This document shows, piece by piece, positions 10,975-24,292 of a DNA stretch of 64,000 nucleotides. Where the stretch lies: assembly GCA_021234155.1 (NCBI GenBank), contig JAJEKV010000034.1, positions 8,164,028 to 8,228,027 of the forward strand, given 5' to 3'. The notes beneath the pieces are model-generated. The model ran no database searches and was not told where the DNA came from. It worked only from the letters and a program-made list of their open reading frames with translations. The first letter of the stretch is position 1, and the number at the start of each line of letters is the position of its first letter. A program made the translations under genes and the position numbers. The DNA is from Isoetes taiwanensis (taxonomy: Eukaryota > Streptophyta > Lycopodiopsida > Isoetales > Isoetaceae).

Positions 10975-13900
10975 TGCTATTAATAAAGCAGGTATATGGC
11001 TGATCATTTGAAGCAAATCAGTTGCAGTAGCCATTTTTAGAACTCCATCTACAAAAGATTTCGAAGCCTCTGCCAATGCTTGGTCCCACCCCTCTACATG
11101 GAAAGGTGCTTGATTCCAAACATTAACAATGTTAAAACTTGCAGTTACAAGAAATTGTAATAATATACAAATGTGATGGGCACCTTGTAAATATCCAATA
11201 TCTCTGAAGTGAGCTTAGATACATCATGCCACGCTCGACCATTTGCTGCTTGACCAATCTCAGAACGAAGTAGTGGCCGTAACACAAAACTCATGCAAAA
11301 GTTGGAACTACTTCTCTGGTTAAGCTTGCTGCAACTAATACCACTCCCTTCACTTCCAGCTAGAAAAGGGAAGGTAGGTCATTAATTCTACCGTGGAAAT
11401 GAGATAATATAAATCTAAATTTTACTAGTACCAAATCTGAGATGTGTTCCGTAATTCAGAAATCTTTGCAGCCGTCATCACAGCCAAAAGACCACCACCA
11501 TGGTCAACAAAAACAACAGAGCTTAAACCCAGCTTATGGCACAACGTTCAACCCGCTTTCAGTTGCAAGAGGATTCATCACATGTCTCCAAGTGAACACG
11601 CCACCTCCGAAGCGATGTACAAGGACTACCCCTTCACAACTAAATTTGGAATTATTTCGCATTCCGACAACTTGTTCTACCCTTCCTGGTTTCTGAAATG
11701 GCAGGTCTATCCCAAGTATGCTTTCAAATTCAGATCCAACCACATGATTATATATTCATGGCCACCCATTAAAACTAGGTGCACCAGTATCATTAAACGA
11801 CTTGCTCAACAATGGGGTATAGATGGAATCCAGACTGGCTGAAGATGATCGTAATTTTTCCAATTTGGAAAGCTGATTGGTATGGCCATGACTAACATCC
11901 ACAAGCACTTGTCTCGGAGCATCATTAGCAACATAAACCTTATAATGCAACATAATGCCCTTGCATTGCATAAAAAGACTATCTTCATCAGCATTGCTTG
12001 GAGCTACCATTTCTATTGTTGGACTTCCAGAAATAGGCAGATGGCAATGGCTTTGAATGTTTCTGGTATCCATTGGCACTAACTTTCAGGGTAAATTTTA
12101 AGGGTCCTAAATATTTTTCTATTCAAATTAAGGTTGGCTAAACCTTTGAAAATAAAAGTTCATAAATTTTATTAGCTAAATTTGATAGAATAAAACCCTT
12201 TTGTTATCTTCCCATTTGGCTAAAATGTAAAATTTATATGTTACGAAATTCTTATATTGCCTAATTTTTCTTGGTTGGTGGCTAAAGTGCAACTATTTAA
12301 CTTCAAATTCTGAGCATTCCTTATCACATGAATGACAACTGATTCAATATGCTTCCATTACAAAAACAATAACAAAGATTCAAAGTACAATTCACAATAC
12401 CATTTGAGGGAACACGCATATTTATGTCGGGGTCAAATGCATCTATAAATGGCTAACTTGTTGCAAGAATAAAACACTATTACTTAGAGCTTAAAATGCT
12501 CACTACGTAACATTCTTCATAATCTTTAACCTAAACGACTTATAGATTCAAATTCAATATCCATAAAGCATGATTGATATAGCTAATGACGATTCCTAAA
12601 TTAAAGAGGTCCCTGAATGGATTCAACATGGCTATTTGAATTGATCAGGGTGCAGATAATCAGCTTCAAAGAAGGCGATTTAGTATGCCATGATGTAGCC
12701 AATCCTGGCTAAACTCTAAGTATCTAAATTTTTTTCCCTTTTTTTTTTTTTGAAGAATATAGGAATATATTAAACCACTAGAATGTGATCAAGTACAATG
12801 ATAAGTGTGGTGCTAAGAAATGAAGTGCCCATCATGATTCACAATCTGTAAGAATGTCGACCAAATTTCCCGCTTAACTGTGCCAGACAGGCTTGAGACT
12901 TGGTAAGCCTGCCACAACTTATGCCTCAAGATAGGAACCAACCGAAAAGGGCTAAGCACTGCATTCTGAAAGACCTTCGCTCTCCGTCTTTTCCAAATCA
13001 ACCACAGAAGCCAAGCTCTGCATAAATGGAACGCCTGCTGGTTGGCCACTGACCAACTGCTAGGAAAGACTCCCATGAGAAGCTTCTGACTGCACAGTGA
13101 AGACCCAAAGAGGGCTCTCACCCAGACCAAGCTGCCCCTATACCTCGCGGCATAGGACAAAGCAAAGGCTCAATGGTCTCTCGGCCTTCCACATAGAGGG
13201 CATGTTTCCGCTACCCCGAGGCTTGAACCTGTGGTACTTTGACATTCACCCCGAGGCTACGGTGCAAGATCCGCCATAAAAGGGTACGGATTTTAGGAGG
13301 GGCAATGTATTCCACGCCCACTTCCACATGGCGGGGCCACTTACTCCCCGAAGCTTAAGACCACTTATCCGGCTACGCAATGTGTCCCCGCTTAGAAGCC
13401 CATAAGCCGATGCTACAAACCGAGATGCATCAAGTCCACTATGCGACTTCCAAACGCCATTGACTTGAGAAGACAATCGCAATGGAATAGCATTCGCAAT
13501 TCTGCCCAAGTCCGAATGTCCCAGCCAAAGGCCAAATCGATCCCTAAAAACTCCCACGGCGCCATATGACCCTCCCAATACCAGGCCATGGATGGATGTT
13601 ACCCCGCGGCAGAATCCATCGCACCGAACCGGGTGTAGGGAAGAGGCCAAGGAAGATGCGTAATCCAAGGGTACCCAAAGAAAGGGCGATGAGGCTACCA
13701 TACACCGCTAGGGTCCAATGAAAAGAGAACCTTGACCACCTTCCAGTGCCTTGAGGAGACCTTTTAAGAAAAGGCGGCATGAGGGAATGGCCGCAAATCC
13801 TCAAACAGAGCCCACGGCAACTCTAATTGCCGGGCTTCCTAAACACAATAGAGTGACGAAGAGATCGTGCCAACAGAGCTAATCCTGGGATTGTTGCTCC

Positions 13901-16900
13901 CCAACAACCGCCAGATGAATTTCGACATCGTAACCTTCGTGGTGCAAGGACACATCAAGCATACCTAAGCCCCCCGCTTCGGACGCACACACTTCCACCA
14001 TACGACCTTTCACCGTAGCCCCCTCCTCATTTCCTCCCCAAACAAAATTGCGAATGGTGTCATCCAACTCCTTAACCACACTTTCTTCGCAAGTATGCGG
14101 AGGTCACAGTAAACATGAGTGCTACAGAAACCGACTTGGCTACCGTAATCCTACCAGCCATGGTGAGTTTACTTCCCTCCACCACCTCGGATGTCGCTTA
14201 AGATTCTCAGAATGTCCTCACCAAATTGCCCTAGCATTAATGTCCAAGCCAAATGGTATGCCTAACGCTTTAGGTACCGTGGTGTGGCGGGCAGAAGAGC
14301 CCAGTGGAAAACCGACTCAACCACGCCAGAGGAGGTTCCTCCAAGCATCCACATGGTCGAAGCACTTCACCGCCAAGCAAGCACCCCTGGTTAAAAGAAA
14401 AGGCATCCAAAATATTCTTGGTCACCGGAGATTGAACTCATCTCGCATGAAGAAAGAGGAATGTATCATCCGCGAAATTGATTACAAACCTGCTAAGCAC
14501 CCATCATCCATGCGAGACCTTGCACCACATTGTCGAATCGCCACCAAAAAGTTAAGTAGAGAGCTTCGCCACTATAGTGAATGTGAAGGGGGCCAACGGA
14601 CATCCCCGCCTAATGCCTCTACCACGCAGAAGATTGAAGAGGTCTCACCCTCGACACCATACCGCCGCCCCTAGCGCACATCGCAGCGGCTTCATAACCG
14701 CTTCCCCTCAAACTAGGTCCGCACCCAAAGGCCTACATCATATTCGCCAAGAACTGCCAGCCTAACACCGGCCATAAGCCTTGGCAAAATCCAAATTTTA
14801 AGAAAAACAAGGGGTCAGCCTCATCCTACGAGCCCAATGCACTCCCTCAAAAGCAAAGAGCCACATTATGAAGAATGTTCCAACTGGGGTATAAAACCGC
14901 ATCGCTTCCTCGCACTAATGGCGTGAACTAGTACCGCTTAAAGCCTCTCACCAAAGCCTTAGCAATGATTTTATACACTACGCATAAATGTAGTAATAGG
15001 CCTCCAGTCCATTGATGGTTTTAGGATGCTTACACTTGGGTATAAGTGAAATACAACCTCAGATTCAAAGCCAGAGGATGCATCGAAAGTTATTCTCCAA
15101 AAGATCCACATACACCGCACCACCGAAGTCCCCACCCATTCCCAAGATTCCAAAAACTCCACCGTATTCCATCTAATCCAGACACTTATTCCGAGCCAAC
15201 AGCGCATGCATCCCCCAACTCCCCGCCTCACCAACGGCTCCTCTAAACTCCGCCTTTGAAGGGTCAGATTCTAGGCGATACCTTGGCCAACACCAGCTCT
15301 TTGAAAACACTCGCGGAGGGAAGCGGGCCTCCTTGAAAAATGTTTCATAGTGCGCCACAAAGGCCTTGATAGCATCCGTTGCCGCAACAACACTCCTCGG
15401 GTGTAACTATGTCCGCCATGGTCGCCGTGATACTTCTTCTCCGCTGGCTGCTCGAAAGAAGACTTTAGAGCAAGTGTCGGGATCGCTTCAGCCACGCCAA
15501 ACCCGCTTTTGACCCCGCCCGAGACACCTTGGCCTCCTTCTCAACCTCGACCGACGGCACCTCGCTGCCACGCAAGCCATCGAGACCCGCCTCTAAGAGA
15601 CTCCGCCCAAGCGATATAAGGCATCCAACTCCGCGACAGCCAAAGCCTTTTGTCGCCCCATTCTTTTGCAAAATTGTTTTACCCTAGCCAATGCCAGAAC
15701 CATTGCACTCATTCCGCTTATCCCGGCTGAATATCTCACGCCAAATGAGCTTCTGACCGGCCGTGAACTCGATCCCCTTAAGAAAGCTTGTGTTAAGCTT
15801 AAAACCGGCCCCGAGGCCGGCCGCGCAGGGTGGTCATGAAGCCGCTGAATGATCCGGGAGTGTGATCCGAGACAGAGGTGGCCGTAACATTCACCCTAGT
15901 GAAGGCCGGAGCATAATCCAAGACCGGGCTGGAGTGCCATAAACTCTATCCAAAACCTCAGAGTATGCCCTACCATGCCCCACCAATTATTGCACCAAGT
16001 AAAATTCGATCCCCTGAAGCTCACAAAACCCCACTCCCGCAGACAAACCTAAGCCATTGGTCACGCCAAAACCCCGCGCACAATATTCTCCCAATACCAT
16101 GCCTCGCCCTCCTCCGAGCTCCACCATGTTAAAGTCACCCAGACAAACCATGTAGAACCCATACCAAAGGATTGGAGCTTATTTCGCAAATTGTGCCCAT
16201 AAGCAACCTCTCCGAGTGGCCCCAATTGGTGCATACACATTCAAGAAGCCCCACTTTGACCGGCCCTCCTTCCATTTAATCACCGCCCACCGCCTTGGCT
16301 ATCCGTGGGCTGAAAAAGGTTACATGTACACCCATTTTCCAACAAATCAAAGTACCTCCCCTGGCCCCCGCCTGTAGCACCGCACCACGCATCGATTACC
16401 CAAGATATTCATTAGGTTGGTAATATCACCCCGGCACATTTATGCTCCCGCAAAACACAAGATATCCGATTAAGATTCTTCACGTGCATGGCGAGACGTG
16501 CTCGCTTATTCGGAGAGGATTTGATGCCTCTCACATTCCAAGATAGAATTTTCTTATCCATGTGGGTCGCTTGTGCACCAAGGGTCCAGATCCCCTTGTA
16601 AAGCCTCACATGCCTCAACACTATCAGCCTGTGAAGAAAAGTTCAACTACCCCATCAATCACCATTCGATCCACTTGAGGAGAGACCGCATACAGGGCCG
16701 CAGATGGGCTAAGTGACCCTCCCGAGGAGCTCTCACCGAGCTCGCCTCCTAGAAACAACTTGTTGCCACCCTTCCTTTTTCTCGCCGCAACTCTTCAACT
16801 GGCAAGTCTTCTACGCACTGTGATCCACCATACGAGAGGAGGGTTCAGGTTGTGTCTCCTGATCTGCCCCACCGCCTCACGCCTTCAACACGTGGGGAAC

Positions 16901-19230
16901 AAGTGCAGGGGGTGAAGGCGGCCAACCACTATTTGCTCACCGCTTGGGTGCCGAAAGAGGTTTATGCCGGTGAAACCGCTAAGCGAGGGAAACATTGCCA
17001 AAAGCTCTCCCCATTGAGCAAGTCCAACCGAAGTAAGAATAAAAATCACCACTTTTAACCACAAGACTCGAGGTACCATCTCATCCGCCCTCAATACCTA
17101 CACATATCCGTGGTGCACCCACAATCGAAAGGCGCTTATGTGAGTTCCTGTGCCTTTGGCCATGGCCACTAGAAACTCGTGCACCATCATCTCGAGGCAT
17201 CCCGGATTTGAAGCCAAGATGGCACTCTAACCGCAGCAGGCCCAGCGTAAGAGAAACCTCGAGCATAATGTCGAACAAAACATAGGCCCCTCCCATACGC
17301 GTTACTCCATGCGAGACCAACCGCCTCCACCGCGGCCTCGTAATCAACCATAATAAGAAAAATTATTACCCGTAGACTTCGTGGTCACATATGGAGGCAA
17401 CCCCACCTCTTAAACCCCGAGCCCGTAGCCGCACTCCAAGCCTCTCAGATATCCAAAAGGCCCCAAAGAAATGGCCTAACAATCAAGATGCAACCAAATT
17501 CTCTCAGATACCGCACATGCTTCCGGTGATTGATTTCTACAAATGAGGTAATGATTTAAAAACTTGTCGCAAATCCTTCTTATTATTCTCGCTTAAGATA
17601 AGCAAAGGCCTCTGTCACCCTAGAACTTTTCTCTCGACTTTCTCGCTTGCAACGGCTGCCTAATCCAATCGTAAAACCTAGGCCTAGAAAGATGGGCAAC
17701 AAGTTGTCATTACCTTTTGCATGCATGAGGAGTTGGGGCTCGTGGGCGGTTGAGGCACCACCTCCGTGAAGCCGCAGATATCCAAAGGGGTCCTCCGCAA
17801 AGACATCACCATTCACACCAACCAAGGATGGCAAAGTTACGCACTCCAAAGGTGGCATTGAGTCAAGCACCTCCTCTCTATTCTCCATCCTACCCACTTT
17901 CCCAAAGCCAGCCCCCGGAATCCACCTACGCCAACGGATACATCCCGCTAAGAATTGGCTCTTGAAGATCCAAATACCAAGCCGACGCAGGTTTCGGATA
18001 TATCCTTGCCTCCTTTCTTTCCTCTCGCAAAGATCTCTCGACACGAATCCCCGCCCAAAATTCTCCAGCCCCAAACTCGGTGTGCACTACCCCGCCATCA
18101 CCATGCTCAGCGGTTTACAGCAGAAGGCCGCAACAGGGGGATCAAATCCGGCCCCCAAACACAGCAAAAACCAAAGAAAAATATGTACAAAAAGAAGGAT
18201 CACTGAAAGAGCTTTCCAAGGAACCAAAGATCGCTGAAAACGGAGTCCGGATGCAGAAGTTATGAGGGATTCCACAAACCGCCACTGCCGCCATCACCAT
18301 GGCGCCCATCTGAGCGCCTCACCATTTTTTCCCTTTTGGAATGGCTAAATTATTTTTTTCTTCAAAAAATGATCTTTATTAACTTTAGCCACAAAATTTG
18401 ACTAAAAGTCTAAAAACTAGCCATTTGGCAAATTTTAGCCACTCTTTAATACCCTTCTAACTTTGCACACAAAGACCTGTGGATAGGAAAGAGTATGCAT
18501 TAAAATCAAGAACATTAAATTGAATATGTGAAAGAATGCAATAATATTTCTATTTCTTGCTACAAGGCTATAAAATATACCGCTTCCTCATCAACGCAAT
18601 AAAAAAACAGCTTGTGCCTTCCCTGGCAACTTGCTTTGTATGCCACTATGAAATGTCCCAAGGCAAAAACCATAGATGACAAGAACGAAAGTGGTATTCC
18701 CCACATGTGCTTCAGATGTCTAGAGCTTGGACCAAATATATCAATTGGTTCAATTGTCAAAATGCCAAAGATGCACCCTTTAATGACAAGAATCGCCATA
18801 GAGGCCAGTCCACTGACTATAATGGTTGACAAATATGCACCATAGCAGAATCTAGGAATTCCACAGACAGCATATGCACCTGCAAAAGGTATGTGATTAT
18901 TTCTCATCCTTTTTATCAGAAAGAAAAGAGGATGTGGAGTAGAACTTACAGATTATAATGAATGATCTGACTAAAGATAGTAGAAGGATATCAACAAGGG
19001 ATGTCCTGAAGCTATATGTGGTCCAGTCGATTTTAAAAGAGAAGCAAGAGGTACAACAAGTAAATGTAGAGAGCAGCGTGCATGAAAGACCAACATCTGC
19101 AACTGCAACTAGCATTGGAGCCGATAAGATGATTAACGAGCCTAGCAGAATCACCATGAAAAATATGGTCCTTCCCGCTCTTCTCAGACTTTCAAGGGTT
19201 TCTCGTTCGGAGCCTATATTTTCCCTCAGA
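10975..19230 (-). pseudogene. plant alpha/beta-hydrolase with N-terminal membrane domain, broken and split by a LINE
   Basis: Pieces in order on the minus strand: about 19230-18950 and 18882-18570 encode the membrane part (TIFFMVILLGSLIILSAP, TSLVDILLLSLVRSFIIIC, then GIPRFCYGAYLSTIIVSGLA and SSMVFALGHFIVAYKASC); the two join in frame over a GTAAGT donor and TTTGCAG acceptor. After a ~6.5-kb intron, 12080-11400 gives the linker, the oxyanion region LVHRFGGGVFTWRHVM and a nucleophile-elbow remnant VDHGGGLLAVM. Then come LEVKGVVLVAASLTREVVP at 11370-11190 and FHVEGWDQALAEASKSF at 11105-10975. The order matches the plant family of At1g80280/At1g15490 (from memory). Lesions: HGFGGG has become HRFGGG, the catalytic Ser of the elbow is replaced by Gly, ~50 codons are missing between the two motifs, there are in-frame stops (about 11758), and the C-terminus with the catalytic His is absent. 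Confidence 0.8.
12743..18323 (-). mobile_element. near full-length L1-type LINE (non-LTR retrotransposon), decayed
   Basis: A poly-A tail (poly-T on the plus strand) ends at about 12751 and the element is flanked by a near-perfect target duplication: ATTTTTTTCCCTTTT at 12728-12742 and ATTTTTTCCCTTTT at 18324-18337. ORF1 remnants lie between about 18080 and 16640. ORF2 begins near 16561 with the endonuclease start MDKKILSWNVRGI. Reverse transcriptase follows: a GWRPIT-like region near 15010, the catalytic FADD at 14465-14476 and FVWGG near 14045. The C-terminal zinc-knuckle (zf-RVT) region lies at about 13215-12815. The element is much more GC-rich than its surroundings. Frames shift repeatedly and stops are common, so it is inactive. 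It sits inside an intron of the alpha/beta-hydrolase pseudogene, in the same orientation. Confidence 0.88.
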
Positions 19231-19745
19231 TATGGATCCGACCTTTATAAACCGGGCCGAAAACTATGAATCGATTTTCTTCAAGAAAATGCAAAGACCA
19301 TCTAGCCTGCAAGATCATGAATCCATAGTTTCAGGCGTACTGTTAGAAAGGAAAATCAACCTGCACTGGCATGGATATGGCAAGGTCAATTTGCCGGTTA
19401 GACGGTTTGCATAGCGGCCGCCCAACAACAAGGGCGACCGCCAGTTTACAAGCGATAGGGAGTTTGGAGCATCAGCATAGTGTTGTTTACGTACCCGTAT
19501 TTTACGTTTACGTACGTCCCGTACCTTCCTCACAGATTATACGCATCTATACCTATAAGTTGACAGTCAAATTGAGCTCTTGTTTTATTAATACCGCATT
19601 TAACGTATTACACGTAAAAGCACGTATGATACGTACTTTACAAAAAAAGAGTCCAAATGACATTAGATCAATAAAATTGGTAAAATCATACATTAGGAAA
19701 AATATATTGTTATATGTTATAGAATAGGGAAATTATGGAATTGTG

Positions 19746-19750
<5 letters not shown>
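19231..19750. other. sequence upstream of the hydrolase, with a dispersed-repeat fragment
   Basis: The segment 19436-19479 (GACCGCCAGTTTACAAGCGA...) is a partial copy of a repeat also found at 62580-62712 and, inverted, at 32240-32375. A true start codon for the hydrolase gene was not found; in its frame a stop lies just upstream of the membrane domain. Confidence 0.5.
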
Positions 19751-19782
<32 letters not shown>

Positions 19783-19806
19783 CCAAATCCCCGAAAAAAA
19801 AAAAAA
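19751..19806. repeat. poly-A / CCCCAAATCCCCG tract, copy 1
   Basis: Thirty A residues, then CCCCAAATCCCCG, then thirteen more A residues. The same unusual arrangement recurs at 24222-24260, so the two tracts bracket a 4.5-kb gene-free block in direct orientation. Confidence 0.85.
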
Positions 19807-19810
19807 CCCC

Positions 19811-20792
19811 AACTAGCAAACGCTAGATCAAAGATCCGCCTCTGGCCAATCCCTTTGGCAAGATATCATCCTAATATCTAAACCGCAAGCCAGCCTAGAC
19901 TAGTACCTCTTTTTCCCAAAGACTAAATAATTTGAAGACCATTATTTACTCACTAGAATCATTATAAAATAGATGTAATTCATCTGCTACAATATTCAAT
20001 TCGAATTATGTGCAGTTACATAGACTATAAACTCTATGTACCATAGTTTGAACATTATGCCCAGAACTTGGCATAGATACACTTGAGCCAAAAGGATCTT
20101 ACCATGTGTATCAAGAATCTAAAATAGTTGTCTTACTAAATCACTTTGAATAATGTGATCGTCAATATTGCAGCCCATATTCCAATGGCCGCACAGCCTG
20201 CACTAATCGGCCCATGTCTTTTTTCGATATTCCACATCCTTCAAGCTAAAGCCAACTCTAACAAAGAAAAATAAACACAATTGAGGAGAGAACCCGTACT
20301 TGCACCAATCAATACACAATTAGCATGATAATGGTAATGTAAGGGCCAAAGGTACATTGGGTCTCTCGCTTTATCAATCGATCACCAATTGTATCCTTTT
20401 GCCCCGAGGTGACATTTAACAAGAAAAGGAAACCGAATACGATATTTTAAATTTCCCAGCTTGGTCTCAAGCATTATGGTCTCAAGCATAACCATTAGAC
20501 GAGAAACCAATTTCTTAGTCCCAAATCTAGCTAGTTATGTTGATCTCAAATATATTATTTTAACAGATAAATCCATATACAAGAACAAAATATTTCTCGC
20601 TAGCTCATCAGAGTAAAGTGCAAGCACTATGGCAATAAATCATAATCATCAATATCGCTTTCAAGTTCAATAATGATTTTGCTTGCTTAGAATAATCTAC
20701 TTGCTTTTACAGAGGCATAAATATCATAAAGAATGTCATGGAAGCTTGAATAGAAACAAAATTTTAAAGCTTAAGATCCGTTGATTCAAAGA
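19811..20792 (+). repeat. 980-bp direct repeat, copy 1
   Basis: From AACTAGCAAACGCTAG to GTTGATTCAAAGAG this segment is repeated at 22788-23767. The copies are very similar but differ by many small indels, often at CTG/CAG sites. No coding potential is recognised. They could be the LTRs of a small retrotransposon or two copies of a dispersed element; I saw no TG...CA ends and no primer-binding site next to copy 1. Confidence 0.85.
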
Positions 20793-22787
20793 GCGTACCA
20801 AGGATTTATTTCTCGCTTGCCAATCCCTTTGTTTTAGGCGCCTTTAATTATAGTATTTATCGCCATGCCATGGATGGTCCTTCATTTCAAGAAATATATG
20901 GCAATACAAGACTTTATTGTCAATACTTAACTAGGGAATAAGCAATACCCATTATGTTTTTCCAAATTCACATCATATCGCTCAACCGCATAACTTAGCA
21001 GCCTTTATAAGACCCCTCGACTTAACTATTTCTTAGAAATATAAATGCTCAAACCTCGATTAGAAGCCATTTGGTCTTCCAAATTTTGAAGTTGAATTGT
21101 CGTGATCGCCTTATTGGCGCACTCGCATAACCCAAATTTTGTATCGTAGAGTTAAAATGAATGAACACTCAAAGATCGGTTACCGATACACCTCATAACA
21201 AGCTTCCCAGCATTATCTTCGATTTGCAATTATAGATGCATTCACAAATGTCAATCCAGATTTAGACCAAAGATATCATCAACATGGAGAGCCCTATTTT
21301 CCTCTTAGCATTGAAACATGGAAACAACCGCCAATCAGATGCCAACAAATCCATCTTCTTTGTACTAACAGAGAACCAAATAAGTTCTAAAGAAATCGAT
21401 TTCCCGCCAGGCTTTCATGGATTTGGCTATGTTTCCTTCTCAAGGGCCGCTTTGGCGCATATACACTTGCCGGCAAAACCATAACTTATTTTGCCGGGCA
21501 CTATTCTAAGCGCAGCCCATGCCCTAAATAACTTTCAACTTTTGCTTTACCTTATGTATACGAAATTGGCCTAAAGCCTTGCCAAAAATGCCACCATAAA
21601 TAAATGCTTTGGAAATCTTTAAAATGCATCTCTTGTGAAATAAATAGGTACGTACCTCTAAAGAAATATGTTTATGGATTCTAGTTCTTGAAATGACAAC
21701 TTATTGGGTCCTCAAATTATGACTAGGCCTAACAATAAGCCCTTTTCCCAATGGAGGTACAAGGATTGCTTCTCCCAAGATAGGGTACTTTTAAGAATTT
21801 AAAGGCATAAGTGTGGCCTAGGTAAGAAACCACTAGGCCACTTTACCTTTAATGTTCTCCCTAATGTGTATAATGTCAAAGCATCCATATGCAAGGACGT
21901 CCATATGCAAGGGCATATAGCCCATTTTTTCACAATGTTTGAAGCTTAATTGCTTGATTAAATATTGGAAAGAGAGGGGAGGGCGTTATGAGACCCTCTT
22001 GGCCCAATCCAGGACACTCTAAGATCCTTTATCTAACCTCGCCCCCACCGAATAGATACCACATGTTTCATATAAGCTCAAATGTTATAGTGTCATGAAT
22101 TCTAATGTCACCAGAGATCTCTGGATAATTATTTACTGTCCAAGCAAAATTGCTTAATTAAAGCAAAATAGCTTAAATAAAAAAAACCTACCACCTTCCG
22201 TAGAGTATAACATGACCCCCCGTGATATAAAATCAGAATTATAGGGTTGGCAAGACCCCACTATTACAGTGGGGGTAATGCCATACCCTATAGCTATTTA
22301 GCCGTACAAATAGAATGCAATTAATGTAAATATATACCTTTGCATATTGCAATATGTATTTGTAGTAGGAACTTCCTCTCTGCATCAGCTAATTTACCAT
22401 AGGACATTGCCCTTTCATCATGCATAAGCATACGAACAATATCCTAATACCCTTTTTGTATTAAGGATTTTAGCCAAGTGGCATGATATAGCAATTGCCA
22501 TATGTGTAATAATGACATCTGCCATTAATGCACGTTCTTGATGAATTATTATTCATTACCAGAGTACCCTGAATAGAATACCCTGGCATAAGCAAACTGC
22601 ATAGCCTCATATGCAACCTGCACATAAATAACCATATAGCTTAGTCTATTTAAACAAAAAGACCAAATAATAAATGCAAAGGAAAGCTCCCAAAAGTGTT
22701 TAATCTTCAGAATCACCTAGAGCAAAGGGAGAGAGGCATCACCAGGTGTCCCTAGTGAAATGAAGTGTCTAAAAAAAATCCGGCCTG
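20793..22787. other. spacer between the two 980-bp repeats
   Basis: About 2 kb of AT-rich sequence without a recognisable gene. A 66-codon open frame at 21284-21484 has no known motif. If the repeats are LTRs this would be a non-coding (LARD/TRIM-like) internal region. Confidence 0.4.
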
Positions 22788-23767
22788 AACTAGCAAACGC
22801 TAGACTAGCATCTGCCTCGGTCAATCCCTTGGCAGTATTATCATCCTAATATCTAAACCGTGTGCTTTATCCTAGACTAGTACCTCTTTTTCCCAAAGAC
22901 TAAATAATTTGAAGACCATTATTTACTCACTAGAATCATTATAAAATAGATGTAATTCATCCGCTACAATATTCAATTCGAATTATGTGCGCTACATAGA
23001 CTATAAACTCTATGTACCATAGTTTGAACATTATGCCCAGAACTTGGCATAGATACACTTGAGCCAAAAGGATCTTACCATGTGTATCAAGAATCTAAAA
23101 TAGTTGTCTTACTAAATCACTTTGAATAATGAGATCGCCAATATTGCAGCCCATATTCCAATGGCTGCATGTTCCCGCACCAATCGGCCCATGTCTTTTT
23201 CGATATTCCACATCCTTCAAGCTAAAGCCAACTCTAACAAAGAAATAAAACACAATTGAGGGAGAGAACCCGCACTGCAGCCAATCAATACACAATTAGC
23301 ATGATAATGGTAATGTGTAAGGGCCAAAAGGTACATTGGGTCTCTCTCGCTTATCATCGATCATCAATTGTATCCTTTTGCCCCGAGGTGACATTTAACA
23401 AGAAAAGGAAACCGAATACGATATTTTAAATTTCCCGCTTGGTCTCAAGCATTATGGTCTCAAGCATAACCATTAGACGAGAACTAATTTCTTAGTCCCA
23501 AATCTAGCTAGTTATGTTGATCTCAAATATATTATTTTAACAGATAAATCCATATACAAGAACAAAATATTTCTGCTAGCTCACTGTAGCAAAGTGCAAG
23601 CACTATGGCAATAAATCATAATCATCAATATCGTTTCAAGTTCAATACGTATTTTGCTTGCTTAGAATAATCTACTTGCTTTTACAGAGGCATAAATATC
23701 ATAAAGAATGTCATGGAAGCTTGAATAGAAACAAAATTTTAAAGCTTAAGATCTGTTGATTCAAAGG
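22788..23767 (+). repeat. 980-bp direct repeat, copy 2
   Basis: Second copy of the segment at 19811-20792. It is flanked by an imperfect ~20-bp direct repeat: TCTAAAAAAAATCCGGCCTG just before and TCTGAAAAAATCCCGACCTG just after, resembling a decayed target-site duplication. This would make copy 2 an independent insertion rather than one LTR of a pair. Confidence 0.8.
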
Positions 23768-24221
23768 GCATCTGAAAAAATCCCGACCTGTATTTTTCTA
23801 AAAGAACAACATCTGCTTTGCCCGTCACGTAGAGCATTTAAGCTAAAGCCCTAATAGTTGGCACTATATCTTTAAGTTCAAATTATTCACCTTTCACTTT
23901 TTCTTAACTTTGGTTACAGCAATTGCCTGGCTTTGCATACCAAGTTACCATGTAATACCAGATTGCATAACCATTAGAGAACCATTAAATATATAACCAC
24001 TGCTATGTTTTAATCCAATGCCATTAACTCTAGACATAAAACTAATGCCATTTTTCAAGAACTCTTATCTTTTAGAGTTAGCCCCTTACGTTGTTTATGT
24101 TGCCACTTCTCAACATCCATGTGCAACCAAAGGCCTTATTGAATACTCATGTCCACTCTTCCGAATGGTAAATGTGCACACTGGCTAAGGTCATCCCTTA
24201 GTGCATATACATAATAATAAT

Positions 24222-24292
24222 AAAAAAAAAAAAAAAAAAAACCCCAAATCCCCGTGGAAAAAAAAAAAAAAAAAACTTCTCTCCTCCTCCGA
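24222..24292. repeat. poly-A / CCCCAAATCCCCG tract, copy 2
   Basis: Same arrangement as at 19751-19806: a long A run, CCCCAAATCCCCG, then further A runs (to about 24275), followed by CT-rich sequence. Confidence 0.8.

Noticed and set aside
13097-18265. Plus-strand Pro/Arg/His-rich open frames at 14048-14765 and 17750-18265
   Set aside because: They lie antisense to the LINE, whose minus-strand frames carry recognisable endonuclease and RT motifs; the plus frames are shadows of GC-rich sequence.
19811-23767. Complete LTR retrotransposon with 980-bp LTRs
   Set aside because: Spacing would fit, but there are no TG...CA termini, no primer-binding site after copy 1, no polypurine tract clearly before copy 2 and no coding domain inside; kept only as direct repeats.
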